DNA from: Paraburkholderia xenovorans LB400
GTDB lineage: Bacteria > Pseudomonadota > Gammaproteobacteria > Burkholderiales > Burkholderiaceae
Length of the DNA: 64,000 bases
Assembly: GCF_000013645.1 (NCBI RefSeq)
Contig: NC_007951.1
Span: 3,100,001 to 3,164,000 of the forward strand
Direction: 5' to 3'
Part shown: piece after piece, positions 36,738 through 48,504 of the stretch
Layout: every line of letters starts with the position of its first letter
Numbering within the stretch: position 1 is the first letter of the stretch
Notes under the pieces: generated by a model
What the model was told of the DNA's origin: nothing
Databases searched by the model: none
What the model saw: the letters and a program-made list of their open reading frames with translations, nothing else
Translations under genes and position numbers: made by a program

Positions 36738-38624
36738 TCAAATCTCGATCTTCGTCCCCAACTCCACCACCCGGTTGGCCGGAATACTGAAGAAGTCCGT
36801 CGGCTTGGCGGCGTTCTGGTGCATCCACGCGAACACACGTTCGCGCCACACGGACATGCCCGGCAATTGCGTCGGCACCACCGTTTCGCGCGCGAGGAAG
36901 AACGACGTGTCCATCAGCTCGAAGGTCATGTCATGCGTGCGGCCGACTTCCAGCAGGACCGCCTTCACGTCAGGCGTTTCGTTGAACCCGTAGGCCGCCT
37001 TGACGAGATACAGCCCACCGTCGATATCCTTCACCGTCACACGGTCCGCATCGTTCACGTACGGAATATCGCGCGTCACGAAGGTCAGGAAGATGGTGCG
37101 CTCATGCAGCACCTTGTTGTGCTTCAGGTTGTGCAGCAGGCTCACCGGCACGAGCGAATCGCTGCCGGTCAGATAGATCGCCGTGCCCGACACGCGGTGC
37201 GGCGGATGCGCGAGCAGCCCTTGCAGGAACGGCATGAGCGGAATACCGTCGGCCGCCGTGCGCTCCTTGACGATCATGCGCCCCTTGTACCAGGTCATCA
37301 GCAGGAAGAACAGCAACGCGCCGATGCCGAGCGGCAGCCAGCCGCCCTCTTCGACCTTCAGCAGATTAGCGCCGAAAAAGCCGAGATCCACCGTCATGAA
37401 TACGCCGATGATCAGCGCCACCAGCAGCTTGTTCCAGTTCCACACCTTCACCATCACCACGCAGGCGAGAATCGTGGTGATCACCATCGTGGCCGTCACC
37501 GCAATACCGTATGCGGCCGCGAGATTGTCCGAACTCTTGAAAGCAATCACGATGCACAGAATGATGAACAGCAGCATCCAGTTCACCACCGGTACATAGA
37601 TCTGGCCGATCGCCAGCTCCGATGTGTGCAGAATCTTCATGCGCGGCACGTAGCCGAGCTGGATTGCCTGGCTCGTCAGCGAATAGGCGCCGGAAATCAC
37701 CGCCTGCGAGGCGATCACCGTCGCGATGGTGGACAGCACGACGAGCGGCAGCAAGGCCCAGTCCGGCGCGAGCAGGAAGAACGGATTTTCGATGGCCTTC
37801 GGATCGTGCATCAGCAGCGCGCCCTGGCCGAAGTAATTCAGCACCAGTGACGGCATGACCAGCACGTACCACGCCATGCGGATCGGCTTCGCGCCGAAGT
37901 GGCCCATGTCGGCGTACAGCGCTTCGGCGCCGGTCAGCACCAGCACGACCGAGCCGAGCACCACGTAAGCCTGCAGCACGTGCGCGGCCATGAAGGTGTA
38001 GGCGTAGCAGGGGTTGAGCGCGCGGATCACGCTCGGCGACTGCAGGATGTGCCACAGGCCGAGCGCTGCGAGCACCACGAACCATAGCACCATGATCGGA
38101 CCGAACAGGCGGCCGACCATGGCCGTGCCGTGCCGTTGAATCCAGAACAGCAGGATGAGGATCACGATCGTGAGCGGCAGCACCAGATGCGACAGATGCG
38201 GCGCGGCAATCTCCAGACCTTCGACCGCCGAGATCACCGAAATGGCCGGTGTAATCACGGCGTCACCATAGAACATGCAGGCACCGAAAATGCCGAGCAT
38301 CATCAGCAAGCCGGCCATCTTCGACTTCTCGTCGAGCGAGCGCAGCGCCAGCGCCATCAGCGCGAGAACGCCACCCTCGCCGTTATTGTCCGCACGCATC
38401 ACGAACAACACATATTTCACGCCGACCACGATCACGATCGCCCAGAACAGCAGCGAGATCACACCCAGAATGGATTGATCGGTCAGCGGAATGCCGTGCG
38501 ATGGGCTGAAGGCTTCTTTCAACGAGTACAACGGACTCGTGCCGATATCGCCGAATACCACTCCGATCGCGGCAATGGCGAGGGAAGGCAGAGGCTGTTT
38601 GTGCTCGTGATTGTTATCTGTCAT
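36738..38624 (-). CDS. kup: Low-affinity potassium transporter Kup
   Basis: Kup takes up K+ with H+ across the inner membrane. The 628-residue protein is of standard length, with about 12 hydrophobic helices and a C-terminal cytoplasmic domain. Family motifs are [20 protein letters not shown] near the N-terminus, [15 protein letters not shown] in the first loop, [19 protein letters not shown] and [23 protein letters not shown] 38624 fits the conserved start; upstream open frame was rejected. A TAGAAT lies 44 nt upstream. Confidence 0.97.
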   Translation of the reverse strand: MTDNNHEHKQPLPSLAIAAIGVVFGDIGTSPLYSLKEAFSPSHGIPLTDQSILGVISLLFWAIVIVVGVKYVLFVMRADNNGEGGVLALMALALRSLDEKSKMAGLLMMLGIFGACMFYGDAVITPAISVISAVEGLEIAAPHLSHLVLPLTIVILILLFWIQRHGTAMVGRLFGPIMVLWFVVLAALGLWHILQSPSVIRALNPCYAYTFMAAHVLQAYVVLGSVVLVLTGAEALYADMGHFGAKPIRMAWYVLVMPSLVLNYFGQGALLMHDPKAIENPFFLLAPDWALLPLVVLSTIATVIASQAVISGAYSLTSQAIQLGYVPRMKILHTSELAIGQIYVPVVNWMLLFIILCIVIAFKSSDNLAAAYGIAVTATMVITTILACVVMVKVWNWNKLLVALIIGVFMTVDLGFFGANLLKVEEGGWLPLGIGALLFFLLMTWYKGRMIVKERTAADGIPLMPFLQGLLAHPPHRVSGTAIYLTGSDSLVPVSLLHNLKHNKVLHERTIFLTFVTRDIPYVNDADRVTVKDIDGGLYLVKAAYGFNETPDVKAVLLEVGRTHDMTFELMDTSFFLARETVVPTQLPGMSVWRERVFAWMHQNAAKPTDFFSIPANRVVELGTKIEI

Positions 38625-38667
38625 AAACGCGAGGAAATCCGTTCCCTGGGCGGGAAAAACGACCGCT

Positions 38668-38673
38668 ATTCTA
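38668..38673 (-). promoter_or_regulatory. Candidate -10 element of kup
   Basis: Minus-strand TAGAAT, 44 nt upstream of the kup ATG. No clear -35 hexamer. Confidence 0.35.
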
Positions 38674-38829
38674 AACTGCCCATCTGGCGCCGCCCGGCTT
38701 GTTGTGGATACACCACGTGATGGTCCGCGCAGTGTAGCACTGCGATATGAGCGCGTCTGCTGCGCGAGCCGTATTGTCCGCATCGCCGATGCGCGGTTTG
38801 CGAAGCGCACGCGCACGGTCGGTGCACAA

Positions 38830-38861
38830 ACAAAAAAACGGAGCCCATTGGGCTCCGTTTT
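38830..38861 (-). terminator. Rho-independent terminator of the phosphoribosyltransferase/purA cluster
   Basis: A perfect 12-bp stem (38835-38846 with 38850-38861) with a 3-nt loop is followed on the minus strand by TTTG. It lies 50 nt past the phosphoribosyltransferase stop and insulates kup from the large upstream cluster. Confidence 0.88.
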
Positions 38862-38910
38862 GCGAGACTACGCGGGATACGACGCAACAGGTTCGGCGCC
38901 GAAGTGCACA

Positions 38911-39501
38911 TCACGCCCCCGACGACTCCTGCGCTTGTGCCGTGCCGCGCTTGATCCACGCGCCGAGGTTATGCGGACGAACCGTGTCCCATTCCTCGAA
39001 CGGTTGATGGATCCACGGATTGGTGGGCAGATACTGCACATGGTAATCGGGCTTCACCTTCGAGCAGCCCTTGTACCAGAGCACCGCCGAACGCACCGCG
39101 GTGATCGCCGGATAACGTTCTTTCAGATGCTGCTGAACCCGCGCGAGCGTCACGCCCGAATCGACCAGGTCGTCGACCAGCAGCACGTTGCCGTGCAGCT
39201 CGCCGCGCGTCATGGTGATGTATTGCGCGATGTCGAGCTCGCCCTGCTCCGTGCCGGCCGCTTCACGATACGAACTCGTGGCGAGAATCGCCAGCGGCAG
39301 ATCGTAAATGCGCGAGAGCTGATCGCCGACACGCAAACCGCCGCGCGCAAGGCACAGGATCTTGTCGAATTTCCAGCCCGACTCGTGCACCTGCAACGCC
39401 AGCAGTTCGATCAACCGGTGATACTCGTCCCAGCCGACCCAGAGGTTCTTGTCGTCGTTGCGCGGATCTTTCATCGCAATCATGGGAACACCTTGCACCA
39501 T
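38911..39501 (-). CDS. Purine-type phosphoribosyltransferase
   Basis: This 196-residue type I phosphoribosyltransferase has the PRPP-binding loop VLLVDDLVDSGVTLARV and an N-terminal ILCLARGGLRVGDQLSRIY. It probably salvages hypoxanthine, guanine or xanthine; adenine is less likely. The ATG at 39501 lies 2 nt from the purA stop, and ATGs at 39483 and 39474 are alternatives. Adjacency to purA supports a purine-salvage role. Confidence 0.87.
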   Translation of the reverse strand: MVQGVPMIAMKDPRNDDKNLWVGWDEYHRLIELLALQVHESGWKFDKILCLARGGLRVGDQLSRIYDLPLAILATSSYREAAGTEQGELDIAQYITMTRGELHGNVLLVDDLVDSGVTLARVQQHLKERYPAITAVRSAVLWYKGCSKVKPDYHVQYLPTNPWIHQPFEEWDTVRPHNLGAWIKRGTAQAQESSGA

Positions 39502-39503
39502 GT

Positions 39504-40883
<1,380 letters not shown>

Positions 40884-40959
40884 CCTATGTTCGCGGAACC
40901 TTCCGAATTTTTCCGTTTCCGCTCAACGGTATGCACGTTATGGTGGGTATAGCGAAAGT

Positions 40960-40980
40960 GGCGCGGCCAACGGCCGCGCC
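40960..40980 (-). terminator. GC-rich hairpin between hisZ and purA
   Basis: A perfect 9-bp stem (GGCGCGGCC with GGCCGCGCC) around a 3-nt loop, 75 nt past the hisZ stop. The minus strand continues ACTTTCGC, a poor T-run, so it could be a weak terminator, an attenuator or an mRNA-processing structure. Confidence 0.45.
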
Positions 40981-41054
40981 GTGCTTCGGCGACACATTCG
41001 GCGCCATCTGACATGCCATGAGGATCGCCCTCAGGCGGGTCTGCCGGAACGCGC

Positions 41055-42206
41055 TCAGGCGCGCGGTTCGACCACCCAGTTACCGCTGCGTTCGACCAGC
41101 ACGCGGTCGAACGCGAATTCATCGAGATCGTGTTCGTGGCCGGGCAGCGCCTGAATCACCACCTCGCCGGCATCGCGCAACGCGGCCACGCTCACGCGCA
41201 ATGCCTCGTCGTGCTGCCACGGCGCGAGAATCGCGCTGCTGCGCGCTTCGACTGGCGAAATCCGCGCCACTTCGCGCAGATCGAGCGAAAAGCCGGTTGC
41301 CGCCCGCGCGCGGCCATACGCCTGACCCACGTGGTCGTAACGGCCGCCGCGCGCTACCGCATTCGGTACGCCGTCCACATACGCCGAGAACATCACGCCG
41401 CTGTGGTACGCATAGCCGCGCAGATCGGCGAGATCGATCATGACTTCGGCGCCGTCCACCTGGCTCGCGAGGAACGCGAGGTCGTCGAGCGCGCGGGCAA
41501 TGGCCGGCATATTCGGCAAGCGTGCGCGGGCTTCGTCGAGCACCGAAGCGTCGCCGTACAACCTGGGCAGCGCGCGCAACGCGTCGCGAATCACCGGCGT
41601 GAGGTTGGCCGTCAGTTCGACGAGGCGCGGCACGTCCTTGCCCGCGAGCGCGTCGTAGAGCGACTGGCCGAGTTCGGCCGCGGCCGGTTCGGCTTCGATC
41701 AGTGCGGCGAGCACGCCCGCATGGCACAGATCGAGGCGCACCTTCGCGAGACCGGCCAGACGCAGCGCGTCGAGCATCAGTTGCTGGATTTCCAGGTCCG
41801 CTTCGAGGCCCGCGTGGCCGTAGATTTCCGCGCCGATCTGGATCTGCTCGCGGGTGGCGTGCAGGCCGCGCGGACGCGTATGCGCGACGTTGCCCGCGTA
41901 GCAAAGACGCGTCACGCCCTGGCGATTCAACAAGTGCGCGTCGATGCGCGCGACCTGCGGCGTAATGTCCGCGCGCAGACCGAGCGTGCGTCCGGACAGT
42001 TGATCGACGAGCTTGAAGGTGCGCAGATTCAGATCGTGCCCACCGCCAGTGAGCAGCGACTCGATATATTCGAGCAACGGCGGCATGACCATCTCGTAGC
42101 CGTACGAACGGAAACGGTCCAGCAGATGGCGCCGCAATTCTTCGATCTTGCGGGCTTCCGACGGCAGCACGTCGGCAATATTCTCGGGAAGTAACCAGGT
42201 CGACAT
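41055..42206 (-). CDS. hisZ: ATP phosphoribosyltransferase regulatory subunit
   Basis: HisZ is a HisRS-like protein without aminoacylation activity that activates short-form HisG in histidine biosynthesis. The 383-residue protein opens [20 protein letters not shown] and has class II synthetase-like parts ([60 protein letters not shown] region). The presence of hisZ implies a short HisG elsewhere in the genome. It lies downstream of the DUF2065 gene and upstream of purA. Confidence 0.95.
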   Translation of the reverse strand: MSTWLLPENIADVLPSEARKIEELRRHLLDRFRSYGYEMVMPPLLEYIESLLTGGGHDLNLRTFKLVDQLSGRTLGLRADITPQVARIDAHLLNRQGVTRLCYAGNVAHTRPRGLHATREQIQIGAEIYGHAGLEADLEIQQLMLDALRLAGLAKVRLDLCHAGVLAALIEAEPAAAELGQSLYDALAGKDVPRLVELTANLTPVIRDALRALPRLYGDASVLDEARARLPNMPAIARALDDLAFLASQVDGAEVMIDLADLRGYAYHSGVMFSAYVDGVPNAVARGGRYDHVGQAYGRARAATGFSLDLREVARISPVEARSSAILAPWQHDEALRVSVAALRDAGEVVIQALPGHEHDLDEFAFDRVLVERSGNWVVEPRA

Positions 42207-42506
42207 CGATACAGTCCTACGACGTTGAACACGGCGGCTGGGTGCGCCGGTAAGTGAGTGTGAATGGCGGGCGGCGGCTCGATTCTGGCGGCTACCGCGG
42301 GCGTTCGGGCTGCTTGCGAAGAGCGCTTCCGACGATTTTCCACAGGCGTTGCAGTGCAGTTGCTTTGCGCGCCGTTCGGGAACCCACCGCCGGCAGTGGC
42401 TGCCGATTGCAGTTGCAGTTGCAGTTGCAGTTGCAGTTGCAGTTGCAGTTGCAGTTGGCTTCAGGCCTTCGCCCGTGCCGTCAGGCCGCCGCCAGAAGAA
42501 GCCCCT
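42207..42506. other. Intergenic region between hisZ and the DUF2065 gene
   Basis: There is no gene. Its main feature is a hexanucleotide repeat, annotated separately. Open frames read through the repeat, but only as an artefact of the 6-bp unit. Confidence 0.6.
42407..42457. repeat. Hexanucleotide tandem repeat (TTGCAG), 8.5 copies
   Basis: Eight perfect copies of TTGCAG and a TTG half copy. On the strand of the flanking genes it reads CTGCAA. It lies about 200 nt upstream of the hisZ start and 50 nt past the DUF2065 stop. Perfect repeats of this length are prone to slippage. Confidence 0.97.
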
Positions 42507-42698
42507 TCAGGTCACGATAAACAGCAGGATCAGCCCGAGCACCATCACGATCAGGCCACCTATGCGAATCTGATGCGGCGGCCGTTCCGCTATTTTACGG
42601 AACGTGTCGCGCCAGGCGCTCGGAAAAACGAAGGGAAACATCCCTTCAATAATCAGCATCAACGCGATCGCGAGCAGTAACGAGCCGGCTATATCCAT
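42507..42698 (-). CDS. Small two-helix membrane protein (DUF2065)
   Basis: A 63-residue protein with two hydrophobic helices (LLLAIALMLIIEGMFPFVF and IGGLIVMVLGLILLFIVT) joined by a basic loop, the DUF2065 pattern. The gene regularly follows hflC in proteobacteria; here it lies 44 bp downstream. A role with HflKC is suggested by position only. Confidence 0.9.
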   Translation of the reverse strand: MDIAGSLLLAIALMLIIEGMFPFVFPSAWRDTFRKIAERPPHQIRIGGLIVMVLGLILLFIVT

Positions 42699-42742
42699 GC
42701 GAATGACGGCGCCGCGATGCGGATGCCGCGGCGTTCCGGTTA

Positions 42743-43645
42743 TCAGTGTTTGCGCGGTACCGCGGGAGCGTCCGGCGCAGCGCCGCCGGTCGGGCTACGC
42801 ATGAAGCGGAAGAACTCGTTGCTCGGGTCGACCACGATCACGTCGCCCGGCTTGAAGGTGTTCCTGTACGCCTGCATGCTTTGATAGAACTGATAGAACT
42901 GCGGGTCGGTGCCGTACGCCTCGGCGGCGATTTCCGCGGCCTTCGCATCACCCTCGCCCTTGATGGTCTGCGCCTGACGATAACCGTCCGCGAGAACCGC
43001 CTGTTGCTGGACGAGCGCGTCCTGGCGGATCTTGTCGGCCTCGGCCGTGCCCTTCGCACGCTCGTCGGCCGCGACCTGCTGACGCGCGGCGATCATCCGC
43101 TTGTAGACGGAATCCGCCATCGACGCGGGGAAGTCGACACGCGTCAGTTGCACCTCGACCACCGACACGCCGAGCGATGCCGCGGCCTTGTCCATCGCGG
43201 CGCGCGCTTCGTCGGCGACGGCCTGCTGGCGGGCCAGCGCGTCGGACAAGGTGACCTTCGCGAACGCATCGCCGAGCGCGCTGCGCGACAGCAACGCGAG
43301 CCGGTCCGGCAGGCTCTGCGCATCGCCTCTGGTTTCGGCGAGCAGCTTCAGCGGATCGGTCACGCGATATTTGACGACCGGGTTGGCCAGCAGATCGGTT
43401 TTATCGGACGTCACGTAGCGGTCTTCGTCTGGTGCGTCGAGCGACTGGATGCGGTTATCGACCAGCGTGACCGTTTGCAACGGCGGCGGCAATTTGACGT
43501 GCAGGCCGGGGCCGAGCAGGCTCGGCGCCTTGTCGCCGTGCGACGACAGCACGGCCAGATGCCGCTGATCGACGACAAACACCATAGACGAAGCGGCAAA
43601 CAGCACGATGACGACAGCCACGACGAGCGCAATGATCCTGTTCAT
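42743..43645 (-). CDS. hflC: Protease modulator HflC
   Basis: HflC is an SPFH-domain inner-membrane protein that, with HflK, forms the cage around FtsH. The 300-residue protein has an N-terminal membrane anchor (IIALVVAVVIVLFAASSMVF) and FVVDQRHLAVLSSHGDK. The SPFH core follows (LVDNRIQSLDAPDEDRYVTS, GVSVVEVQLTRVDFPASMAD). It lies 12 bp downstream of hflK. Confidence 0.96.
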   Translation of the reverse strand: MNRIIALVVAVVIVLFAASSMVFVVDQRHLAVLSSHGDKAPSLLGPGLHVKLPPPLQTVTLVDNRIQSLDAPDEDRYVTSDKTDLLANPVVKYRVTDPLKLLAETRGDAQSLPDRLALLSRSALGDAFAKVTLSDALARQQAVADEARAAMDKAAASLGVSVVEVQLTRVDFPASMADSVYKRMIAARQQVAADERAKGTAEADKIRQDALVQQQAVLADGYRQAQTIKGEGDAKAAEIAAEAYGTDPQFYQFYQSMQAYRNTFKPGDVIVVDPSNEFFRFMRSPTGGAAPDAPAVPRKH

Positions 43646-43657
43646 GTTATGCGCTCC

Positions 43658-45040
43658 TTATTGAACGTCGTCTTCGCGCATACGGCTGCGGAAGGAGTCG
43701 CGTGAGCGCAGCGCGTCGCTGCTGGCTGCGGCCTGGCTGGCGGGCGTGGCAACCGCGGCCGGCGCGGAAGCTGCGGCGCCGGTTGCAGAGGCAGACGGCA
43801 CGGCCGACGGCAGCGCGGCACCGCTCGCTGCCTGCGGCGCGGCGGCGGCCACGGCACCCGAAGCGGCGTCGGCCGCCCGCTGACGGGTCTGCTCGACCAG
43901 CTTGTCGAGCGGCAGATACAGCACATTGTTGCCGCTCTTGCTGTCCACAAACACCTTGGTCGTATTCGAATAGATCTGCTGCATGGTTTCCAGATACATG
44001 CGCTCGCGAATCACAGCGGGCGCTTTCGAGTACTGCGCGTAGACCTGCTTGAAGCGCTCGGCGTCGCCTTGCGCCTGGGCCACCGTCTTGTCGCTGTACG
44101 TTTTGGCTTCGTCGATCTGGCGAGCCACGTCGGCTTGCGCGCGCGGCAACAGATCCGCGGCGTAGGCCTCGGCGTCGCGTTTCGCGCGCTCGTTTTCCTG
44201 ACGGACTTTGGCGGCGTCGTCAAACGCGGCCTGCACCTGGTCGGGCGCCTGCACGCCCTGGATGGTCACACCGGTCACGGCAAGTCCGGACTGGTATTCA
44301 TCCAGGGATTGCTGGATCGCCGCCATCAGCTGCTGGCGAATTGTTTCGCGATCCTGATAGAGGATGTCATTGGTGCTGCGCGCGCCGACGATGCTGCGCA
44401 CCGCCGCCTGAGCAGCCTGCATCACACCCTGATCGGGATCGACGCTGCGGAACAGGTAGTCGGTCGGCTTCTTCACCTGGTATTGCACGGCGAAGCGCAC
44501 GTCGACGATATCCGCGTCGTGCGTGAGCATCGACGCGTCTTTCACGTTCGCGAGACGCACCACGTTATTGCGGCCGATCTCCACCTGGCGGACCTGGCCG
44601 ATATTGACGAGCTCATGCGCTTCGAACGGATACGGCAGACGCCAGTGCACGCCCTGACCCGCCGTGTAGCGATACTTGCCGAACTGCATCACGACGCCGG
44701 CCTGGCCGTCCTGCACGACGAACACCCCGCTGCCGAGATAAATGGCCAGCAGCACGCCGATCACGATGCCCAAGCCAATGCGCGCGCCACGACCGTTGTC
44801 CGGCCGGCCGCCACCCGCGCCGCCGCCCTTGCGGCCAAACACGCGGCTCAAACGGCGGTTGAAATCGCGCCACATCTCGTCGAGATCGGGCGGCCCTTCA
44901 CCGTCCTTGGTCGGCGGACGTTTGGGCTCGTTTGGACGTTGCCGGTCGCCATTGCCGTCCCCCCGGCCCCAGCGCGGATCGTTCAATGAAAGCATGGCGC
45001 GCATGCGCAGCCAGATACTCCGCTCGTTGTAATCGTTCAC
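43658..45040 (-). CDS. hflK: FtsH protease activity modulator HflK
   Basis: The partner of HflC, 460 residues. A Gly/Asp/Arg/Pro-rich cytoplasmic N-terminus is followed by one membrane helix (GIVIGVLLAIYLGSGVFVV) and the SPFH domain (GVVMQFGKYRYTAGQGVHWR, DADIVDVRFAVQYQVKKPTD). A long Ala/Ser/Pro-rich periplasmic tail ends it. The start codon is GTG at 45040 (VNDYNERSIWLRMRAM); ATGs at residues 13 and 16 are alternatives. It sits 49 bp downstream of hflX. Confidence 0.95.
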   Translation of the reverse strand: MNDYNERSIWLRMRAMLSLNDPRWGRGDGNGDRQRPNEPKRPPTKDGEGPPDLDEMWRDFNRRLSRVFGRKGGGAGGGRPDNGRGARIGLGIVIGVLLAIYLGSGVFVVQDGQAGVVMQFGKYRYTAGQGVHWRLPYPFEAHELVNIGQVRQVEIGRNNVVRLANVKDASMLTHDADIVDVRFAVQYQVKKPTDYLFRSVDPDQGVMQAAQAAVRSIVGARSTNDILYQDRETIRQQLMAAIQQSLDEYQSGLAVTGVTIQGVQAPDQVQAAFDDAAKVRQENERAKRDAEAYAADLLPRAQADVARQIDEAKTYSDKTVAQAQGDAERFKQVYAQYSKAPAVIRERMYLETMQQIYSNTTKVFVDSKSGNNVLYLPLDKLVEQTRQRAADAASGAVAAAAPQAASGAALPSAVPSASATGAAASAPAAVATPASQAAASSDALRSRDSFRSRMREDDVQ

Positions 45041-45089
45041 CTGTGTTCGTTCACCAGAGTAGACAGCGGGTCAGTGCAATTGGAACGGG

Positions 45090-46304
45090 TCAATGCCCGA
45101 GTTCTGGGACCTTGCGGTCGTCGCGTGGTGCCGCCGACCGGTCTTCTTCCGAGAGATCGACCAGCGTTTCGGGAAGAGGTTCGGCAGTAGCGATTTCAGC
45201 GATGGCAGCGCGCAGTGTGTCCAGCCCCTGCCCTGTGCGCGCGCTCAAAAAGACGCGCGAAATATTACCATACTCGTCCCGTTCGACCGCGTCCCCACGG
45301 GCTGCCAACTCCGGCACCGCGTCGATCTTGTTGAAGACCAGCACCTGCCGGATGGTGTCCGCACCGATTGCGTGCAACACCTCGTTCACCTGATCGATCT
45401 GGTCGAGCCGCACCGCGCTCGACGCATCGACCACGTGCAGAAGCAGATCGGCGTGAATCGTTTCTTCGAGCGTGGCGCGAAACGCCGCCACCAGCTGGTG
45501 AGGCAATTCGCGGATGAAACCGACCGTATCCGACACCACCACCTGCCCCGCTTCGTCGCCGAGATAGACGCGCCGCGAGGTCGTATCCAGCGTCGCGAAC
45601 AACTGGTCGGCGGCGTACGCCTGGGCCTTCGTGAGCGCGTTGAACAGCGTGGATTTGCCCGCGTTCGTGTAACCGACGAGCGATACGGACATGGTCTGAT
45701 TGCGGCTGCGCGCACGACGCTGCGTGCCGTGCTGACGGCGCAATTTCTCGAGCCGCGTCTTGAGCGCCTTGATGCGCTCGCCGATCAAACGGCGGTCGGT
45801 TTCGAGCTGCGTTTCACCCGGGCCGCGCAAACCGATACCGCCTTTTTGCCGCTCAAGGTGGGTCCATGCGCGGATTAGTCGCGTGGAAAGGTACTGCAAC
45901 TGCGCGAGCTCCACCTGCAGTTTGCCTTCATGGCTGCGGGCGCGTTGCGCAAAAATGTCGAGGATCAGACTGGTGCGATCGATCACGCGCCGGTTAAGCG
46001 CCTGCTCCAGATTCCGCTGCTGCGCGGGCGCCAGAGCATGATTGAAAATGACGAGTTCGATGTCGTTCGCCTCACACGCAAGACGCAGTTCTTCGGCCTT
46101 GCCGCTGCCGACGAACATCTTGGCGTCGGGACTGGACCGGCGCCCGGTGAGGGTGACTAAGGGATTCGCGCCCGCGCTTTGCGCGAGCAGGCTGAGTTCT
46201 TCGAGACTGGCTTCGAAATCGATCTTACCGAAGTCGATGCCGACAAGCGCTGCATTGATCAAATTGGAGGATATCAAAATGAGGCGGCCGGGAGTAATCG
46301 CCAA
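45090..46304 (-). CDS. hflX: GTPase HflX
   Basis: HflX is a ribosome-splitting and rescue GTPase. An N-terminal HflX domain (TGRRSSPDAKMFVGSGKAEE, FNHALAPAQQRNLEQALNRR, GPGETQLETDRRLI) is followed by the G domain with P-loop VGYTNAGKSTLFN, switch region DTVGFIRELPHQL and NKID in VFNKIDAVPE. The start is uncertain: TTG 46304 gives 404 residues and TTG 46262 gives 390; there is no ATG before the domain. It lies between hfq and hflK as usual. Confidence 0.94.
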   Translation of the reverse strand: MAITPGRLILISSNLINAALVGIDFGKIDFEASLEELSLLAQSAGANPLVTLTGRRSSPDAKMFVGSGKAEELRLACEANDIELVIFNHALAPAQQRNLEQALNRRVIDRTSLILDIFAQRARSHEGKLQVELAQLQYLSTRLIRAWTHLERQKGGIGLRGPGETQLETDRRLIGERIKALKTRLEKLRRQHGTQRRARSRNQTMSVSLVGYTNAGKSTLFNALTKAQAYAADQLFATLDTTSRRVYLGDEAGQVVVSDTVGFIRELPHQLVAAFRATLEETIHADLLLHVVDASSAVRLDQIDQVNEVLHAIGADTIRQVLVFNKIDAVPELAARGDAVERDEYGNISRVFLSARTGQGLDTLRAAIAEIATAEPLPETLVDLSEEDRSAAPRDDRKVPELGH

Positions 46305-46334
46305 CGGGCGACGTTACGCCGGCCGCGACGGGGG

Positions 46335-46571
46335 TTAGGACTGTTCGGAATCCGGGTGGAAATTCACCGGGCGGGCTGGCACGACAGTCGAGATTGCGTG
46401 CTTGTAGACCATCTGGGTGACCGTATTCCGGAGCAACACGACGTACTGGTCGAACGATTCGATGTTCCCTTGAAGCTTGATGCCGTTGACCAGGTAGATC
46501 GACACCGGCACATGCTCTTTACGCAGTGCGTTCAAAAACGGGTCTTGTAACAATTGCCCTTTGTTGCTCAT
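46335..46571 (-). CDS. hfq: RNA chaperone Hfq
   Basis: Hfq forms hexamers that pair small RNAs with mRNAs. The 78-residue protein has Sm1 ([20 protein letters not shown]) and Sm2 ([10 protein letters not shown]) with the YKHA motif, and a short C-terminal tail. The start [14 protein letters not shown] is canonical. The next upstream gene is der. Confidence 0.98.
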   Translation of the reverse strand: MSNKGQLLQDPFLNALRKEHVPVSIYLVNGIKLQGNIESFDQYVVLLRNTVTQMVYKHAISTVVPARPVNFHPDSEQS

Positions 46572-46724
46572 AGCAAACTCCGTATTTTTTTGCAGGTTGA
46601 CTTAATTGACGACGAAGAAAAAGAGATCCGCCGTCAACCGCTACACTATAGCCGATTTTCATTTTTGCGCGAGGCACCCGGCCAGGCGGCCAAAGCCAGC
46701 ACACACGCGGGTTTCAGCCTTGAT

Positions 46725-48062
46725 TTAGGCTTTATCCGCGTAAGGGTTCGTCGACGATCTGAACTCTATGCGCAATGGAGTCCCAGTCAGCTTGAAAGTT
46801 TCCCGGAAGCGGTTTTCGAGGTAGCGTTTGTAGGTTTCGGTGATCGCGTCGAGCGCGTTGCCGTGAATCACAATGATCGGCGGATTCTGTCCGCCCTGGT
46901 GCGCGTAACGCAGTTTCGGGCGCACCGGACCGCGGCGGCGCGGCTGCTGGAACTCGACGGCATCGATCAGCGCGCGCGTGAGCTTCGGCGTCGGCAGCTT
47001 GGCCATAGCGGCTGCGTAGGCGTCGTCGACCGAGCGCATCAACGGGCCGATTCCGGTTTTTTCCGCGGCGGAAATGAAATGGAATTTGGCGAAGTCGAGA
47101 AATTTTAGTTTGCGCTCGAGGTCCGCCTTGGTGCGCTCGCGCACATGCGGATCGAGCCCGTCCCATTTGTTCACGCCCACCACCAGCGCGCGGCCCTGCT
47201 CCACCACGAAGCCGGCGATGTGCGCGTCCTGTTCCGAAATGTCCTGGCGCGCGTCGAGCAGCAGGATCACGACGTTCGCGTCGGAGATCGACTGCAGCGT
47301 TTTCACCACCGAGAATTTCTCGATCGCTTCGAACACTTTGCCGCGTCGGCGCAGGCCGGCTGTATCGATCAGCGTGTACGGCTTGCCGCCGCGCTCGAAA
47401 TCGACGTAGATCGAATCGCGCGTGGTGCCGGGCATGTCGAACGCGATCACGCGTTCTTCGCCCACCAGCGCATTGATCAGCGTCGACTTGCCGACATTCG
47501 GCCGGCCGACGATCGCGATCTTCACGCCGCGCGCGGCTTTTTCGTCGTCGTTTTCTTCGGGCTGACCGGCATAGGCGACTTCGAGCGCCTCGTTGATCAT
47601 TTCCGTGACGCCGTCGCCGTGCGCTGCGGAAATCGCACGCGGGTCACCGAGGCCGAGTTCGTAGAAATCGGCGGCGACCGTGCTGTACTTCATGCCCTCC
47701 GCCTTGTTGACGACGAGGAAAATCGGCCGGCCGACCTTGCGCAGATAGTCCGCGATCGACTTGTCCTGCGGCGCGAGGCCATTGCGCCCGTCGACGATGA
47801 ACACGACGATGTCCGATTCCTCGACCGCCTGGCGGGTTTGACGCGCCATTTCGTGCAGGATGCCGTCTTTGGCGACCGGCTCGAAACCGCCCGTATCGAC
47901 GACCAGATACGGCCGCTCGCCGGTGCGCCCTTCGCCGTAGTGGCGATCGCGGGTGAGACCGGGCAGGTCGGCAACCAGCGCGTCACGCGAGCGCGTGAGC
48001 CGGTTGAACAGCGTGGATTTCCCCACATTGGGGCGCCCAACGAGGGCAATAACGGGTTTCAT
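46725..48062 (-). CDS. der: Ribosome biogenesis GTPase Der (EngA)
   Basis: Der assists assembly of the 50S subunit. The 445-residue protein has two tandem GTPase domains, each with GRPNVGKST (residues 7-15 and near 185), DTGGF and DTAGL switch motifs, and NKAEG/NKWDG specificity motifs. A C-terminal KH-like domain follows ([20 protein letters not shown]). Confidence 0.98.
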   Translation of the reverse strand: MKPVIALVGRPNVGKSTLFNRLTRSRDALVADLPGLTRDRHYGEGRTGERPYLVVDTGGFEPVAKDGILHEMARQTRQAVEESDIVVFIVDGRNGLAPQDKSIADYLRKVGRPIFLVVNKAEGMKYSTVAADFYELGLGDPRAISAAHGDGVTEMINEALEVAYAGQPEENDDEKAARGVKIAIVGRPNVGKSTLINALVGEERVIAFDMPGTTRDSIYVDFERGGKPYTLIDTAGLRRRGKVFEAIEKFSVVKTLQSISDANVVILLLDARQDISEQDAHIAGFVVEQGRALVVGVNKWDGLDPHVRERTKADLERKLKFLDFAKFHFISAAEKTGIGPLMRSVDDAYAAAMAKLPTPKLTRALIDAVEFQQPRRRGPVRPKLRYAHQGGQNPPIIVIHGNALDAITETYKRYLENRFRETFKLTGTPLRIEFRSSTNPYADKA

Positions 48063-48504
48063 CAGATGTTGTTCACGGTGAAACGCGGGATCGAAATCGA
48101 CCGTCCGCGTAGCGACGCCATGCGGCCGCTACACGGCAGCGTTTGACGAAAATTATCACGAATTCGGCCAGCTCCGGATGCGCTGTCAATATGCGCACCG
48201 GGGCGGACGGGGGTTTGGCTGTATGGGGCGGCGCAAGGGGCCGCCAGGCTCAGTCTTCCTGCTCGGCGGCTCGCACGCCAGTTCGAATACGATTCTCCGC
48301 GGTATTTGCGAAGATGCCGCCGATGATGGCGCCGCAAGCAGCCACCGATGGCCACGTGGGCCCGTGCGCCATGTCTGATCCGACTTGCCGGACCAGCCAG
48401 TCCGGCGTCATTCTTCTACTTACTCTGCCCTGCAACCAGTTCTTCTGAAACGCGTGCGGCCGGCGAAGCCGGCCTGCACGCCAGACGGCGATTGCCTCGC
48501 GCGA
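48063..48504. other. Gene-poor region between bamB and der
   Basis: I see no supported gene. A 61-codon minus-strand frame (48250-48435) has no recognisable features. A GGCCGGC-GAA-GCCGGCC hairpin (48458-48474) lies 31 nt past the bamB stop, without a T-run on the minus strand. Confidence 0.45.

Noticed and set aside
42254..42680. Plus-strand frames reading through the TTGCAG repeat
   Set aside because: A 6-bp repeat leaves all frames open; flanks have no coding features.
48250..48435. A 61-codon minus-strand frame between bamB and der
   Set aside because: No ribosome-binding site, no family-like content, and no conservation evidence available.
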